A stretch of DNA of 64,000 bases from Streptomyces sp. NBC_00193 (GTDB lineage: Bacteria > Actinomycetota > Actinomycetes > Streptomycetales > Streptomycetaceae), in contig NZ_JAPEMM010000001.1 of assembly GCF_026342735.1 (NCBI RefSeq), positions 3,534,001 to 3,598,000 of the forward strand, read 5' to 3'. This document shows, one piece after another, positions 1-7,437 of this stretch (position 1 is its first letter; each line of letters begins with the position of its first letter). Made by a program: the position numbers and the translations under genes. A model generated the notes under the pieces. That model did not search any database, was not told where the DNA came from, and saw only the letters and a program-made list of their open reading frames with translations.

Positions 1-336
1 CTTCGCCATCGGCAGGACCATGAGGAAGTAGACGACCGCGGCGGTGATCAGGAAGGTCAGCGCAGCGTTGAGCACCGAGCCCCAGAGGAGCTCCACGCCC
101 GTCGGCTTGCCGTCCGCGCCGATCCCGCAGGGGTCCTTGATGCAGCTCTTGTAGGCGTCCAGACTCTGCGTGCCGACGAGGCCGATCACCGGGCTGATCA
201 GGCCCTTCACGACGGAGTTCACGATGTTCGTGAACGCGGCACCGATGACCACGGCGACCGCCAGGTCGACCACGTTGCCGCGCATCAGGAAGGCCTTGAA
301 GCCTGCCAGGATGCTCTCCTTCTTCTTCTCGCTCAC
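1..336 (-). CDS. mscL: Large-conductance mechanosensitive channel MscL (3' end outside window)
   Basis: The leftward frame starts at a GTG (336-334) and reads MSEKKKESILAGFKAFLMRG, then NVVDLAVAVVIGAAFTNIV, the conserved first transmembrane helix of MscL. It continues to a second hydrophobic helix (LNAALTFLITAAVVYFLMV) and is cut by the window edge after about 112 residues; the family is about 130-160 residues long, so only the cytoplasmic C-terminal helix is missing. MscL forms a homopentameric membrane pore that opens under hypo-osmotic tension. The periplasmic loop carries a short insertion with two cysteines (SCIKDPCG). The 337-459 stretch upstream would hold the promoter. Confidence 0.93.
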   Translation of the reverse strand, partial: MSEKKKESILAGFKAFLMRGNVVDLAVAVVIGAAFTNIVNSVVKGLISPVIGLVGTQSLDAYKSCIKDPCGIGADGKPTGVELLWGSVLNAALTFLITAAVVYFLMVLPMAK

Positions 337-459
337 CACTGAGCCTTTCTTCGCATCTGCCGAACATGGAGCCAACGGTTCCGAAAGCTACGGCAGTTTG
401 GGCCCGGGGTGTCCAATCGACCCCCACCTCACGGTGACTTGACCGCACGTTCGTGCGAT

Positions 460-1026
460 TCAACACAACGTCACCGCCAGCCGGGACACGGTCCCCGCTC
501 CCACGAGAGCCCGCGCGGTGTCCCGGGGAACGGACAGCACCACCAGCGCCCCGCCGTCCCCAACGCCCTGCTCCGGAGCGGGCACTTCGGTGACCCTGGC
601 CCCCGCCGCCACCACCCGGGGCGGCCCGCCGAGCTCCGCCGCGACCACGTCCACCCGGTCCCCGGGCCGCAGCAGCCGTACGGTCGCCGCGTCCGCGATG
701 CGCACCGGCGCAGACACCAGCCGCACCGCGGCCGGAGGGGGCTGCGCCGCGGGCGGTGGGGAGCCCCGCGAGGCACGCGCCTCGGTGCCGCCCACGGCCA
801 GCACGGCCGCCACGACGGCCAGCCCGGCCGCGGCCCCGCGCCGCCGGCGCCGCACCGCCCTGCGCAGCCGGTCCCCGGCCCGCCCCACGCGGAGCGGGGC
901 GAAGAGGGGAACGGAGCGCGCCGGAGGACACGTCGCGGAAGGGGAGGAGCGGGGGAGGGGAGAGGTGCGTACGGGGGTGTGGACGTGGGGCGAGGAGAAG
1001 GAAGGGACGCGGGAGTGAGCGGTCAT
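460..1026 (-). CDS. SAF-domain membrane protein (RcpC/CpaB-like)
   Basis: The protein has a basic N-terminal part, one membrane segment (AAAGLAVVAAVLAVGG) and a C-terminal SAF-type domain (roughly residues 95-188: VRLVSAPVRIADAATVRLLRPGDRVDVVAA and ALVVLSVPRDTARALVGAG). SAF domains of this kind occur in the Flp-pilus periplasmic protein CpaB/RcpC and in antifreeze-like proteins. No other pilus gene is adjacent, so a pilus role is unproven. An in-frame GTG at 1086 would add 20 residues; the ATG at 1026 is preferred because homologous proteins lack that extension, but no strong Shine-Dalgarno sequence decides it. The gene lies 207 bases downstream of pyrF's start-proximal neighbour block and reads in the same direction as mscL. 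Confidence 0.75.
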   Translation of the reverse strand: MTAHSRVPSFSSPHVHTPVRTSPLPRSSPSATCPPARSVPLFAPLRVGRAGDRLRRAVRRRRRGAAAGLAVVAAVLAVGGTEARASRGSPPPAAQPPPAAVRLVSAPVRIADAATVRLLRPGDRVDVVAAELGGPPRVVAAGARVTEVPAPEQGVGDGGALVVLSVPRDTARALVGAGTVSRLAVTLC

Positions 1027-1165
1027 GAGGGCCACCACCAGACGGAACGAGATCCGATGCCCGGACCCAGCGCCCGGACACCCCACACGATCCGCCGCCC
1101 CGCCGGATCCCGCTCGGACCTGTGGACCGTCCCCAGCTTGTGGATATCTCCCTCACCCGCAGGAG

Positions 1166-1918
1166 TTACAAGGGCCGCCCGGCCCCGATCCGCCGCAGTG
1201 CCGCCACCGGATCCGCCGCCCGGGTGACCGACCGCCCCACCACGACGTGCGAGGCCCCGGCGGCGAAGGCGGCCCACGGGGTGTCGGAGCGGGCGTGCCC
1301 GCCGGTCTGCACACCCGCCTGCGCACCCGTCCCGGCGCCCGCCTCTCCGCCCGGCAGCGTCACCCCCGGCAGCGTCACCCCCGGCGTGACGATCAGCCGG
1401 TCCGGCCCCAGCAGCTTCCGCAGCGGGCCGGCCTCCCGGGGCGATCCGACGACCCCGTCGCATCCGGCCTCCGCCGCCAGCCGGGCCAGCCGCAGCACCT
1501 GCTCGTCGGTGCCCGCGTCGATCCCGATGTCGGCGAGGTCGCTCCCGGTCATGCTCGTGACCACCGTCAGCGCGAGCACCCGTAGCCCGGGGAACTCCCG
1601 GGCGGCATCCACGGCGGCCGTCATGATGCCCGTACCGCCCATGGAGTGCACGGTCACCATGGACGCGCCGAGTGCTCCCGCAGCGCGGACGGCGCCGGCC
1701 ACGGAGTTCGGGATCTCGAAGAGCTTCAGGTCGAGGAAGACCTCGTGGCCCTGGTCGACGAGCCCGCGCACGAGGTCCGGCCCGGCGGTGGTCAGGAGCT
1801 CGAGGCCCACCTTGTAGAAGCCGCAGGCGCCCCCGAGGCGTGCCACGAGGGCCTCGGCGGCCCGCCGGTCGTCGAAGTCGAGGGCGACGATCACCTGTCC
1901 GCTGTCCATGGCCCCCAT
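1166..1918 (-). CDS. pyrF: Orotidine-5'-phosphate decarboxylase family protein (type I, altered active site)
   Basis: The barrel motifs of type I OMP decarboxylase are visible: VIVALDFDD at the start, FYKVGLELL (substrate lysine), VFLDLKLFEIPNSV, TVHSMGG and the C-terminal phosphate-binding VVGRSVTRAADP. In the family, OMP is decarboxylated to UMP by a K/D/K/D tetrad read in the DxKxxD motif. Here the last Asp of DxKxxD is Glu (DLKLFE). The usual TPGIR...DQxR loop reads TPGVTLPGVTLPGGE followed by a Gly/Ala/Gln-rich stretch, so its Arg and Gln are missing. The start could be GTG 1933, ATG 1918 or ATG 1909; the GGGGG just before 1909 is close. The upstream AhpD-like gene ends 24 bases away. 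Catalytic competence is doubtful; streptomycetes usually have another pyrF. Confidence 0.75.
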   Translation of the reverse strand: MGAMDSGQVIVALDFDDRRAAEALVARLGGACGFYKVGLELLTTAGPDLVRGLVDQGHEVFLDLKLFEIPNSVAGAVRAAGALGASMVTVHSMGGTGIMTAAVDAAREFPGLRVLALTVVTSMTGSDLADIGIDAGTDEQVLRLARLAAEAGCDGVVGSPREAGPLRKLLGPDRLIVTPGVTLPGVTLPGGEAGAGTGAQAGVQTGGHARSDTPWAAFAAGASHVVVGRSVTRAADPVAALRRIGAGRPL

Positions 1919-1942
1919 GATCGGGCTCAGCACTTGTCGGGC

Positions 1943-2500
1943 TCAGCGCTTGGCGGGGATCTCGCAGGACTCCTTGAAGCCCTGGCTGGTCAGGCCGAAG
2001 GCGCTGTTGACGCGCGAGCGCATGTTCTCCAGCGCGACCATGGCGGTGAGTTCGACGAAGGCGGCCTCGCCGAGGCGCGCGATCAGGGCGGCGGCGAGTT
2101 CGTCCGTGACGGCCGGCTCGGTCTCGGTCATGGCCTCGGCGTACTCCATGACGAGCAGTTCCAGCTCGGTGAACGCCTCCCTGGCCTCGCGCCACACCGG
2201 CACGTTCTCGGCCTTCTCGGGGGCGATCCCCTTCTCCTGGCCCTCCCAGTACCCGAAGTCCATGCACCACGAGCAGTTCATGCGGGCGGCGGCGGCCATC
2301 ACCGCGAGGTGCTTCAGGCCGCCGTCGAGGGCGTTCCACTTCGCCGCCTGCTGTTCGAGGCGGACGTAGGTGAACAGCACGCGCCCGTTGTGCCCGTAGG
2401 CCAGACCCGGTTCGAGGACCTTGCCGTAGGCGCGGCGCGAGTACCAGGCGCCGAAGCGGTTGAGGAGGGTGCGGGGCGGGGTGAGCGAGATGCGTGCCAT
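1943..2500 (-). CDS. Carboxymuconolactone decarboxylase (AhpD-like) family protein
   Basis: The 185-residue protein carries the all-alpha CMD/AhpD fold signature around residues 85-105: MAAAARMNCSWCMDFGYWEG, with the CxxC pair (CSWC) that in AhpD acts as a peroxidase-type redox centre. The usual His after the motif is Asp here, so the proton-relay residue of AhpD is not conserved. The start at ATG 2500 is chosen because AGGAGG lies 8 bases upstream; a longer frame starting at 2557 lacks such a site. It is the first gene of a short leftward pair with the pyrF homologue (24-base gap). Substrate unknown. Confidence 0.85.
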   Translation of the reverse strand: MARISLTPPRTLLNRFGAWYSRRAYGKVLEPGLAYGHNGRVLFTYVRLEQQAAKWNALDGGLKHLAVMAAAARMNCSWCMDFGYWEGQEKGIAPEKAENVPVWREAREAFTELELLVMEYAEAMTETEPAVTDELAAALIARLGEAAFVELTAMVALENMRSRVNSAFGLTSQGFKESCEIPAKR

Positions 2501-2620
2501 GGCGGGTGCCTCCTGGGGCCGGGTCCGGCCGGGCGCCTTTCGCCCGGCCTTCACCAACTGAGACCAGCGGGCCCCGCGAAACGTGACACCGCCCCGAAAC
2601 TTTTTCTGCGGCAGCCCCGG

Positions 2621-3454
2621 CTACGGCAGCTCGATGCCCAGGTCCCAGCCGTCGTGCGCGTGGGTGCACAGGCAGTCGCGGGACTCCGTGGGGGGCAGGG
2701 CGGCCACCGCGTCGAAGAGGACCTCGCGCAGCCGTCCGACGTTCTCGCCGAAGACCTTGAGGACCTCGGTGTGGGAGACCCCGTCGCCCGTCTCGGCGCC
2801 CGCGTCCAGGTCCGTGACCAGCGCCATCGAGGTGTAGCAGAGCCCCAGCTCGCGCGCGAGGATCGCCTCGGGGTGGCCCGTCATGCCGACCACCGACCAG
2901 CCGGCCGCGGCGTGCCACTGCGATTCGGCGCGGGTCGAGAAGCGGGGCCCCTCGATGACGACCATGGTGCCGCCGTCCACCGGCTCCCAGTCCCGCCCGC
3001 GGGCCGCGGCCAGCGCCACCGAGCGGCCCACCGGGCAGTACGGGTCGGCGAAGGTGGTGTGCACGACGTTGGGGACCGAGCCGTCCGGGAGCGGCTCCCC
3101 GTCGAAGAAGGTCTGGGCGCGGGACTTCGTACGGTCGACCAGCTGGTCGGGAACGAGCAGCGTGCCCGGGCCGTACTCGGGGCGCAGGCCGCCGACCGCG
3201 CAGGGGCCCAGCACCTGGCGGACGCCCACGGAGCGCAGCGCCCACAGGTTGGCCCGGTAGTTGATCTTGTTCGGGGGCACGGTGTGGCTGCGGCCGTGCC
3301 GGGGCAGGAAGGCCACGGTCCGGCCGGCGAGCTCGCCGAGGTAGAGGGAGTCGCTGGGGGGTCCGTACGGCGTCTCCACCTGGATCTCGGAGACGTCCTC
3401 CAGGAAGGAGTAGAAGCCCGATCCGCCGATGACACCGATCTCTGCATTCGCCAT
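2621..3454 (-). CDS. mtnP: S-methyl-5'-thioadenosine phosphorylase
   Basis: A 277-residue protein of the purine nucleoside phosphorylase MTAP/PNP class. It begins MANAEIGVIGGSGFYSFLED, with the phosphate-binding GGSGFY loop, then FLPRHGRSHTVPPNKINYRAN, GPCAVGGLRPEYGPG, the purine-binding stretch VVIEGPRFSTRAES and the ribose/methylthio-binding VVGMTGHPEAILARELGLCY. It cleaves 5'-methylthioadenosine with phosphate to adenine and methylthioribose-1-phosphate in methionine salvage. The start ATG is preceded by AGGGTGG. It stands alone between a terminator at 3481-3513 and the AhpD-like gene. Confidence 0.95.
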   Translation of the reverse strand: MANAEIGVIGGSGFYSFLEDVSEIQVETPYGPPSDSLYLGELAGRTVAFLPRHGRSHTVPPNKINYRANLWALRSVGVRQVLGPCAVGGLRPEYGPGTLLVPDQLVDRTKSRAQTFFDGEPLPDGSVPNVVHTTFADPYCPVGRSVALAAARGRDWEPVDGGTMVVIEGPRFSTRAESQWHAAAGWSVVGMTGHPEAILARELGLCYTSMALVTDLDAGAETGDGVSHTEVLKVFGENVGRLREVLFDAVAALPPTESRDCLCTHAHDGWDLGIELP

Positions 3455-3480
3455 GCGGCCACCCTAACGGGGCACGCCGA

Positions 3481-3513
3481 AGGCCCCGCCGTCCCATGGG
3501 GACGGCAGGGCCT
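3481..3513 (-). terminator. Terminator of the FmdB-family gene
   Basis: Arms 3481-3495 (AGGCCCCGCCGTCCC) and 3498-3513 pair with one mismatch around a small loop. It lies 31 bases past the stop of the leftward zinc-ribbon gene and before the start of mtnP. There is no U-run, as is common for Streptomyces terminators. Confidence 0.6.
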
Positions 3514-3543
3514 CGGGCCAAGCGGATGAAGCTTTGGAGCGCG

Positions 3544-3852
3544 TCAGGCGGCCGACGAGCTCGACGACGACGAGGAGGTCGAGGTCGAGGACGACGAAGC
3601 CGAGGACGAAGACGCAGCCGGGGTGGCGGCCGGCGTCGACGCGGGCTTCGAGGCAGGGGTGCTGCTCGACGAAGCGCCGCGGCTGTCGTTCCGGTAGAAA
3701 CCGGATCCCTTGAAGACGATGCCGACCGCGGAGAACACCTTCTTCAGGCGTCCGTCACAGCTCGGGCACACGGTCAGCGCGTCATCGGTGAACTTCTGCA
3801 CGGCCTCAAGGCCCTCACCGCACTCGGTGCACTGGTACTGGTAGGTCGGCAC
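3544..3852 (-). CDS. FmdB-family zinc-ribbon protein
   Basis: The N-terminal 50 residues form the CxxC...CxxC zinc ribbon of the FmdB/CxxC_CxxC_SSSS family: PTYQYQCTECGEGLEAVQKF then LTVCPSCDGRLKKVFSAVGIVFKGSGFYRND. A Ser/Ala/Thr/Pro-rich low-complexity tail of about 50 residues follows, ending in serine runs. The family's role is unclear (putative regulatory or metal-binding protein). The GTG at 3852 is chosen as start since AGGAGG (3859-3864) sits 6 bases upstream and the reading PTYQYQC then begins the domain. A CIRCE-like palindrome overlaps that Shine-Dalgarno sequence, suggesting heat-shock control by HrcA. Confidence 0.9.
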   Translation of the reverse strand: MPTYQYQCTECGEGLEAVQKFTDDALTVCPSCDGRLKKVFSAVGIVFKGSGFYRNDSRGASSSSTPASKPASTPAATPAASSSSASSSSTSTSSSSSSSSAA

Positions 3853-3862
3853 GAATTTCCTC

Positions 3863-3889
3863 CTGGCACTCTCACTCAATGAGTGCTAA
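3863..3889 (-). promoter_or_regulatory. CIRCE-like HrcA operator over the fmdB ribosome-binding site
   Basis: On the plus strand the right arm GAGTGCTAA (3881-3889) is a perfect match to the CIRCE half-site, the spacer is exactly 9 bases (3872-3880), and the left arm CTGGCACTC (3863-3871) matches TTAGCACTC at 7 of 9 positions. CIRCE is the HrcA binding site upstream of groE operons. Here it abuts the FmdB gene and its left arm overlaps the Shine-Dalgarno bases 3859-3864, so binding or RNA folding could block expression. Confidence 0.6.
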
Positions 3890-3919
3890 CGACGCTCCAT
3901 GGTGACGTATTCCGGCGGA

Positions 3920-5269
3920 TCAGTCCACCGTCACCGGCACGCGGTGACCCAGACCACGCTCGTTCACACCCGCGGCGGGTGCCGCGGAGGTGGTCTGAGC
4001 GGTCTGGGCGGCCGGCTTGGACGAGCTGATGATCCGGCTCGGGGCCTTCGGGGCCAGCTTCGCACGCAGCGCCAGCAGGATGGCCAGAGCCAGGGCGGTG
4101 GCCACCATCGGCACGAGGAACCCGTACGAGGACCCGTGCGCGTCCGTCAGACGGCCGGCCAGGGTCACGGCACCGGCCTGCCCGAAGGCGACGCCTCCGG
4201 TGAGCCAGGTGAAGGCCTCGGTCCGCGAGGCGGCCGGGACCAACTGCTCGATCATGGTGTAGCCGGTGATCAGCGCGGGGGCGATGCACAGGCCGACGAC
4301 CAGGCCGAGCGCGCCGAGCAGGATCATCGAGTTCGCGGCCCACAGGACCGAGGCGGCCGCGGTGAGGCCGATGTAGCCGAGGATCAGGCGGCGGCGCGGG
4401 CCGATCTTCCAGGCGATGGCGCCGCAGGCGATGCCGGCGATCATGTTGCCCGCGGCGAAGACGCCGTAGAGCAGACCGTTGGCGCCCGGGTTGCCGATCT
4501 CCTCGGAGAAGGCGGCGAGCGAGACCTGCATGCCGCCGAAGACGGCGCCGATGCCGATGAAGGCGACGATCAGGACGCGCAGGCCGTGGAACGACAGGGC
4601 CGGGGCGTGCTTCTCGCCGTGCGCCGGGCGGGCGACGGGCTTGGGCTGCGTGGCGCGCTGGGCGGCGAAGAGCAGGCCGCCGATCAGGGTCAGCGCGGCC
4701 TCGGTGACCAGACCGGCCGCCGGGTTGATGCCGGTGCACAGCGCGGTGGCGAGCACCGGGCCGACGACGAAGGTGAACTCGTCGGTGACGGACTCGAACG
4801 CGGCGGCGGTGGGCAGCAGCGGGGAGCCCTCGAGCTTGGCCGCCCAGCGGGACCGGACCATGGGTCCGACCTGCGGGACGGATGCACCGGCGGGGACGGC
4901 CGCCAGTGCGAGCGCCCAGACGGGCGCACCCAGCAGCGCGAACGCCACCAGGGAGCTGACGGCGGTGGCGTGTACGAGGGCCACCGGGACCAGGACGGCG
5001 CTCTGGCCGTGGCGGTCGATGAGCTTGCCCATGACCGGGGCGAACACGGCCATGGAGATACCGGTGAAGGCGGCGACGATGCCGGCGCTTCCGTAGGAAC
5101 CGGTGGTGTGCTGGACCAGCAGCAGGATGCTGATCGTCAGCATGCCGAAGGGGAGTCGCGCGGCGAATCCCGGGAGAACGAAGCCGAGGGCGCCGGGCGT
5201 GCGCAGGAGCTGCCCGTAGCCGGGTCGGGTGGACGTGGCGGACTTGTCGGTCGTGACCGCGGATGTCAC
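3920..5269 (-). CDS. Major facilitator superfamily transporter
   Basis: About 449 residues with some 12 hydrophobic segments, starting after a short polar N-terminus (VTSAVTTDKSATSTRPGYGQLL). The MFS loop 2-3 signature appears as GKLIDRHGQ after the second helix (ISMAVFAPVM). The central loop (QRATQPKPVARPAHGEKHAPALSFHG, split here for length) separates the two six-helix halves. A GTG at 5269 is chosen as start: it follows GGAAAGGCCAGGCC, while the long open upstream part has no domain content. The substrate cannot be read from sequence; the fold resembles Streptomyces drug/sugar efflux MFS proteins with a C-terminal Ala/Ser-rich tail. Confidence 0.85.
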   Translation of the reverse strand: MTSAVTTDKSATSTRPGYGQLLRTPGALGFVLPGFAARLPFGMLTISILLLVQHTTGSYGSAGIVAAFTGISMAVFAPVMGKLIDRHGQSAVLVPVALVHATAVSSLVAFALLGAPVWALALAAVPAGASVPQVGPMVRSRWAAKLEGSPLLPTAAAFESVTDEFTFVVGPVLATALCTGINPAAGLVTEAALTLIGGLLFAAQRATQPKPVARPAHGEKHAPALSFHGLRVLIVAFIGIGAVFGGMQVSLAAFSEEIGNPGANGLLYGVFAAGNMIAGIACGAIAWKIGPRRRLILGYIGLTAAASVLWAANSMILLGALGLVVGLCIAPALITGYTMIEQLVPAASRTEAFTWLTGGVAFGQAGAVTLAGRLTDAHGSSYGFLVPMVATALALAILLALRAKLAPKAPSRIISSSKPAAQTAQTTSAAPAAGVNERGLGHRVPVTVD

Positions 5270-5634
5270 GGCCTGGCCTTTCCGCTGCCTGGTAGAACTC
5301 CCCGTCTGCGGACGATGCGGCGCCTTGTGAGCGATCGCACCCGTACATGTGGGAGCCCCGAGAGCTGTCCTCTTGCGCAAAACCGAGTGATACCTGGGCG
5401 CCCACTGCGGGAGGGTGCCACGGCCGCTTTGCGGTCGCGCCAGCTCTGCGTCAGGCAGAGTTGGTTCGATGTGTTGTTCCTTAATCGTACAGGCAGATCG
5501 GCCGATACGCCCTGTGATTCGGGCTACAGGGCGTGTCTTCACCTGCGATTAACTGGAACTTCGCATTCAAGCCCCACTCAAACGGGGGTGAATACGGACA
5601 GGAGCCATCGAAAATACTGAATTAGAGCGACGCT
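5270..5634. other. Intergenic region upstream of the MFS gene
   Basis: This 365-base stretch has no convincing gene. It is richer in A+T between 5460 and 5640, as expected for leftward promoters. It contains one clear inverted repeat, ACGCCCTGT (5507-5515) / ACAGGGCGT (5526-5534) with a 10-base loop, and a small hairpin (CTCTGC...GCAGAG) near 5446-5462. These could act as a terminator for the antiporter gene or a leader structure for the transporter; I recognise no known riboswitch class. Confidence 0.4.
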
Positions 5635-7161
5635 CTAACCCTTCTTGGGGCGCTTCGCGGGGCCCTCTTCCCCGCCCGTCCCCAGCCAGCCCGCCAGCTT
5701 GCCGCCCCGGGCCACCGCCCGAAGCCGCGCCTCCGCCGCGTCCCGCACCGGGTCCGTGGCCACCACCAGCAGCTCGTCCCCGCGCCGCAGCACGGTCGAC
5801 GGCGCCGGTACGAAGCTGCGCGCGTCCCGTACGACCAGCGTGACCGAAGCCCCCGGCGGCAGCCGCAGCTCGCTCACCTCGACGCCGTGCATCCGCGAGG
5901 CGGGCGGGATCGCGAAGGACAGCAGGTGCCCGCGCAGCTTCTCCAGCGGCGCCGACTCGATCCCGAGGTCGGAGGCGGTCTCGTCGCTGTTGCCCAGCTT
6001 CAGCTTGCGCGCGAGCCACGGCAGGGTCGGCCCCTGCACCAGGGTGTAGACGACGACCAGGATAAAGACGATGTTGAAGACCCGCTCGCTGCCCTCGATC
6101 CCGGACACCATGGGGATGGTCGCCAGGATGATGGGCACGGCCCCGCGCAGGCCCGCCCAGGACATGAGCGCCTGCTCCTGCCAGGGCAGCCGGAAGGGCA
6201 GCAGGGAGACGAAGACCTCCAGCGGCCGGGCCACCATCGTCAGCACCAGCCCGATGATCACCGCCGGCCAGAAGTCGTGCACCAGCTCGTGCGGGGTGAC
6301 CAGCAGGCCGAGCAGGACGAACATGCCGATCTGGGCGATCCAGCCGAGCCCGTCCGCGAATCCCCGGGTGGCGGGCCAGTGGGGGAGCTTCGCGTTCCCG
6401 AGCACCATCGCCGCCAGGTACACCGCGAGGAAGCCGGAGCCGTGCGCCATCGCGCCGGCCGCGTAGGCGGTGATCGCGATCGCCATCACCGCGATCGGGT
6501 AGAGGCCCGAGGCGGGCAGGGCCACGTGCCGCAGCCCGTACGAGCCCAGGAAGCCCACCGCCAGGCCGATGGCGACGCCGATCGCCAGCTCCAGGGCGAT
6601 CTTGCCTATGAGGACGTACCACTGGTCGACCGGTCCGACGGTCGCGAAGGCCACGACCAGGATGACGACGGGGGCGTCGTTGAAGCCGGACTCGGCCTCC
6701 AGCACACCCGTGACCCGGGAGGGGAGCGGGACCTTGCGCAGGACCGAGAAGACGGCCGCCGCGTCGGTCGAGGAGACGACCGCGCCGATCAGCAGGGCCT
6801 GCCGCCATTCGAGTCCGACGAGGTAGTGCGCGCCCGCCGCGGTCACGCTCACGCTGACGGCGACGCCGACCAACGACAGCACGATCGCGGCCGGCAGGGC
6901 CGGCTTGATCTCTTTCCACTTCGTGCCCAGACCACCCTCGGCGAGGATCACCACGAGCGCGGCATAGCCGATCACCTGGGTCAGCTCGGCGTTGTCGAAC
7001 ACGACGTTGCCGATGCCGTCCTGGCCTATCGCAACACCTATGCCGAGGTAAATGAGCAGGCTGGGGAGGCCGCTGCGCGAAGAGACGCGTACCGCCGCCA
7101 CGGCGACGAGCAGCACGAGCGAGCAGACCAGCAGGAGCTCATTCAGCGTGTGGACAGTCAG
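5635..7161 (-). CDS. Potassium/proton antiporter, CPA1 type with C-terminal TrkA-C domain
   Basis: The first 390 residues form a Na+/H+-exchanger-type membrane domain with about 12 helices (GLPSLLIYLGIGVAIGQDGI, ALLIGAVVSSTDAAAVFSVL, EAESGFNDAPVVILV). The SSTDAAA and FNDAP elements hold the acidic transport residues. After it comes a cytoplasmic TrkA-C/RCK-C-like domain (HGVEVSELRLPPGASVTLVVRD ... GDELLVVATD). The first ATG/GTG codon (GTG 7116) would cut the first helix in half; the in-frame CTG at 7161 gives TVHTLNELLLVCSLVLLVAVAAV, a full helix, and has GAGGAAAGGG 7 bases upstream, so I chose it. It is a lone leftward gene; ion specificity is inferred from the family. Confidence 0.85.
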   Translation of the reverse strand: MTVHTLNELLLVCSLVLLVAVAAVRVSSRSGLPSLLIYLGIGVAIGQDGIGNVVFDNAELTQVIGYAALVVILAEGGLGTKWKEIKPALPAAIVLSLVGVAVSVSVTAAGAHYLVGLEWRQALLIGAVVSSTDAAAVFSVLRKVPLPSRVTGVLEAESGFNDAPVVILVVAFATVGPVDQWYVLIGKIALELAIGVAIGLAVGFLGSYGLRHVALPASGLYPIAVMAIAITAYAAGAMAHGSGFLAVYLAAMVLGNAKLPHWPATRGFADGLGWIAQIGMFVLLGLLVTPHELVHDFWPAVIIGLVLTMVARPLEVFVSLLPFRLPWQEQALMSWAGLRGAVPIILATIPMVSGIEGSERVFNIVFILVVVYTLVQGPTLPWLARKLKLGNSDETASDLGIESAPLEKLRGHLLSFAIPPASRMHGVEVSELRLPPGASVTLVVRDARSFVPAPSTVLRRGDELLVVATDPVRDAAEARLRAVARGGKLAGWLGTGGEEGPAKRPKKG

Positions 7162-7327
7162 CGGGCGGCCCTTTCCTCGACGTGCCTGACGATGACGGGA
7201 CGAGACGCGTCGGACTGACGCATCGTTCCGGCAGGGGCACGGACGGCAAGTACTTCGTTACCTTACCTAATCTTTGACGCGCCCTTTACTCGATAGCCAC
7301 ATTGTGAAACGCCTGAGGGGCTCTGTC

Positions 7328-7348
7328 CTCATGACCTGTCGTCATGAG
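7328..7348. promoter_or_regulatory. Perfect inverted repeat upstream of the acylase gene
   Basis: CTCATGAC (7328-7335) and GTCATGAG (7341-7348) form a perfect 8-base inverted repeat with a 5-base spacer, about 90 bases before the acylase start. Its size and symmetry suit a dimeric repressor such as a GntR or MarR protein. It could also serve the divergent antiporter gene. No regulator gene is adjacent. Confidence 0.4.
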
Positions 7349-7437
7349 CTCGACCCCTGACGGATCAACGCACCCGGTCCTGCGCCTATGGTTGCTCCCA
7401 GCACTCCCAGGACCACCCTGCCCCTCTAAGGACAGCG

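Noticed and set aside
1023..3521. An open leftward frame of over 800 codons across pyrF, the AhpD-like gene and mtnP
   Set aside because: It is out of frame with three well-supported genes, is dominated by Arg/Gly/Pro, and is a by-product of high GC content.
5507..5534. Hairpin before the MFS gene as a known riboswitch
   Set aside because: A single stem-loop is present without conserved loop bases of any class I know.
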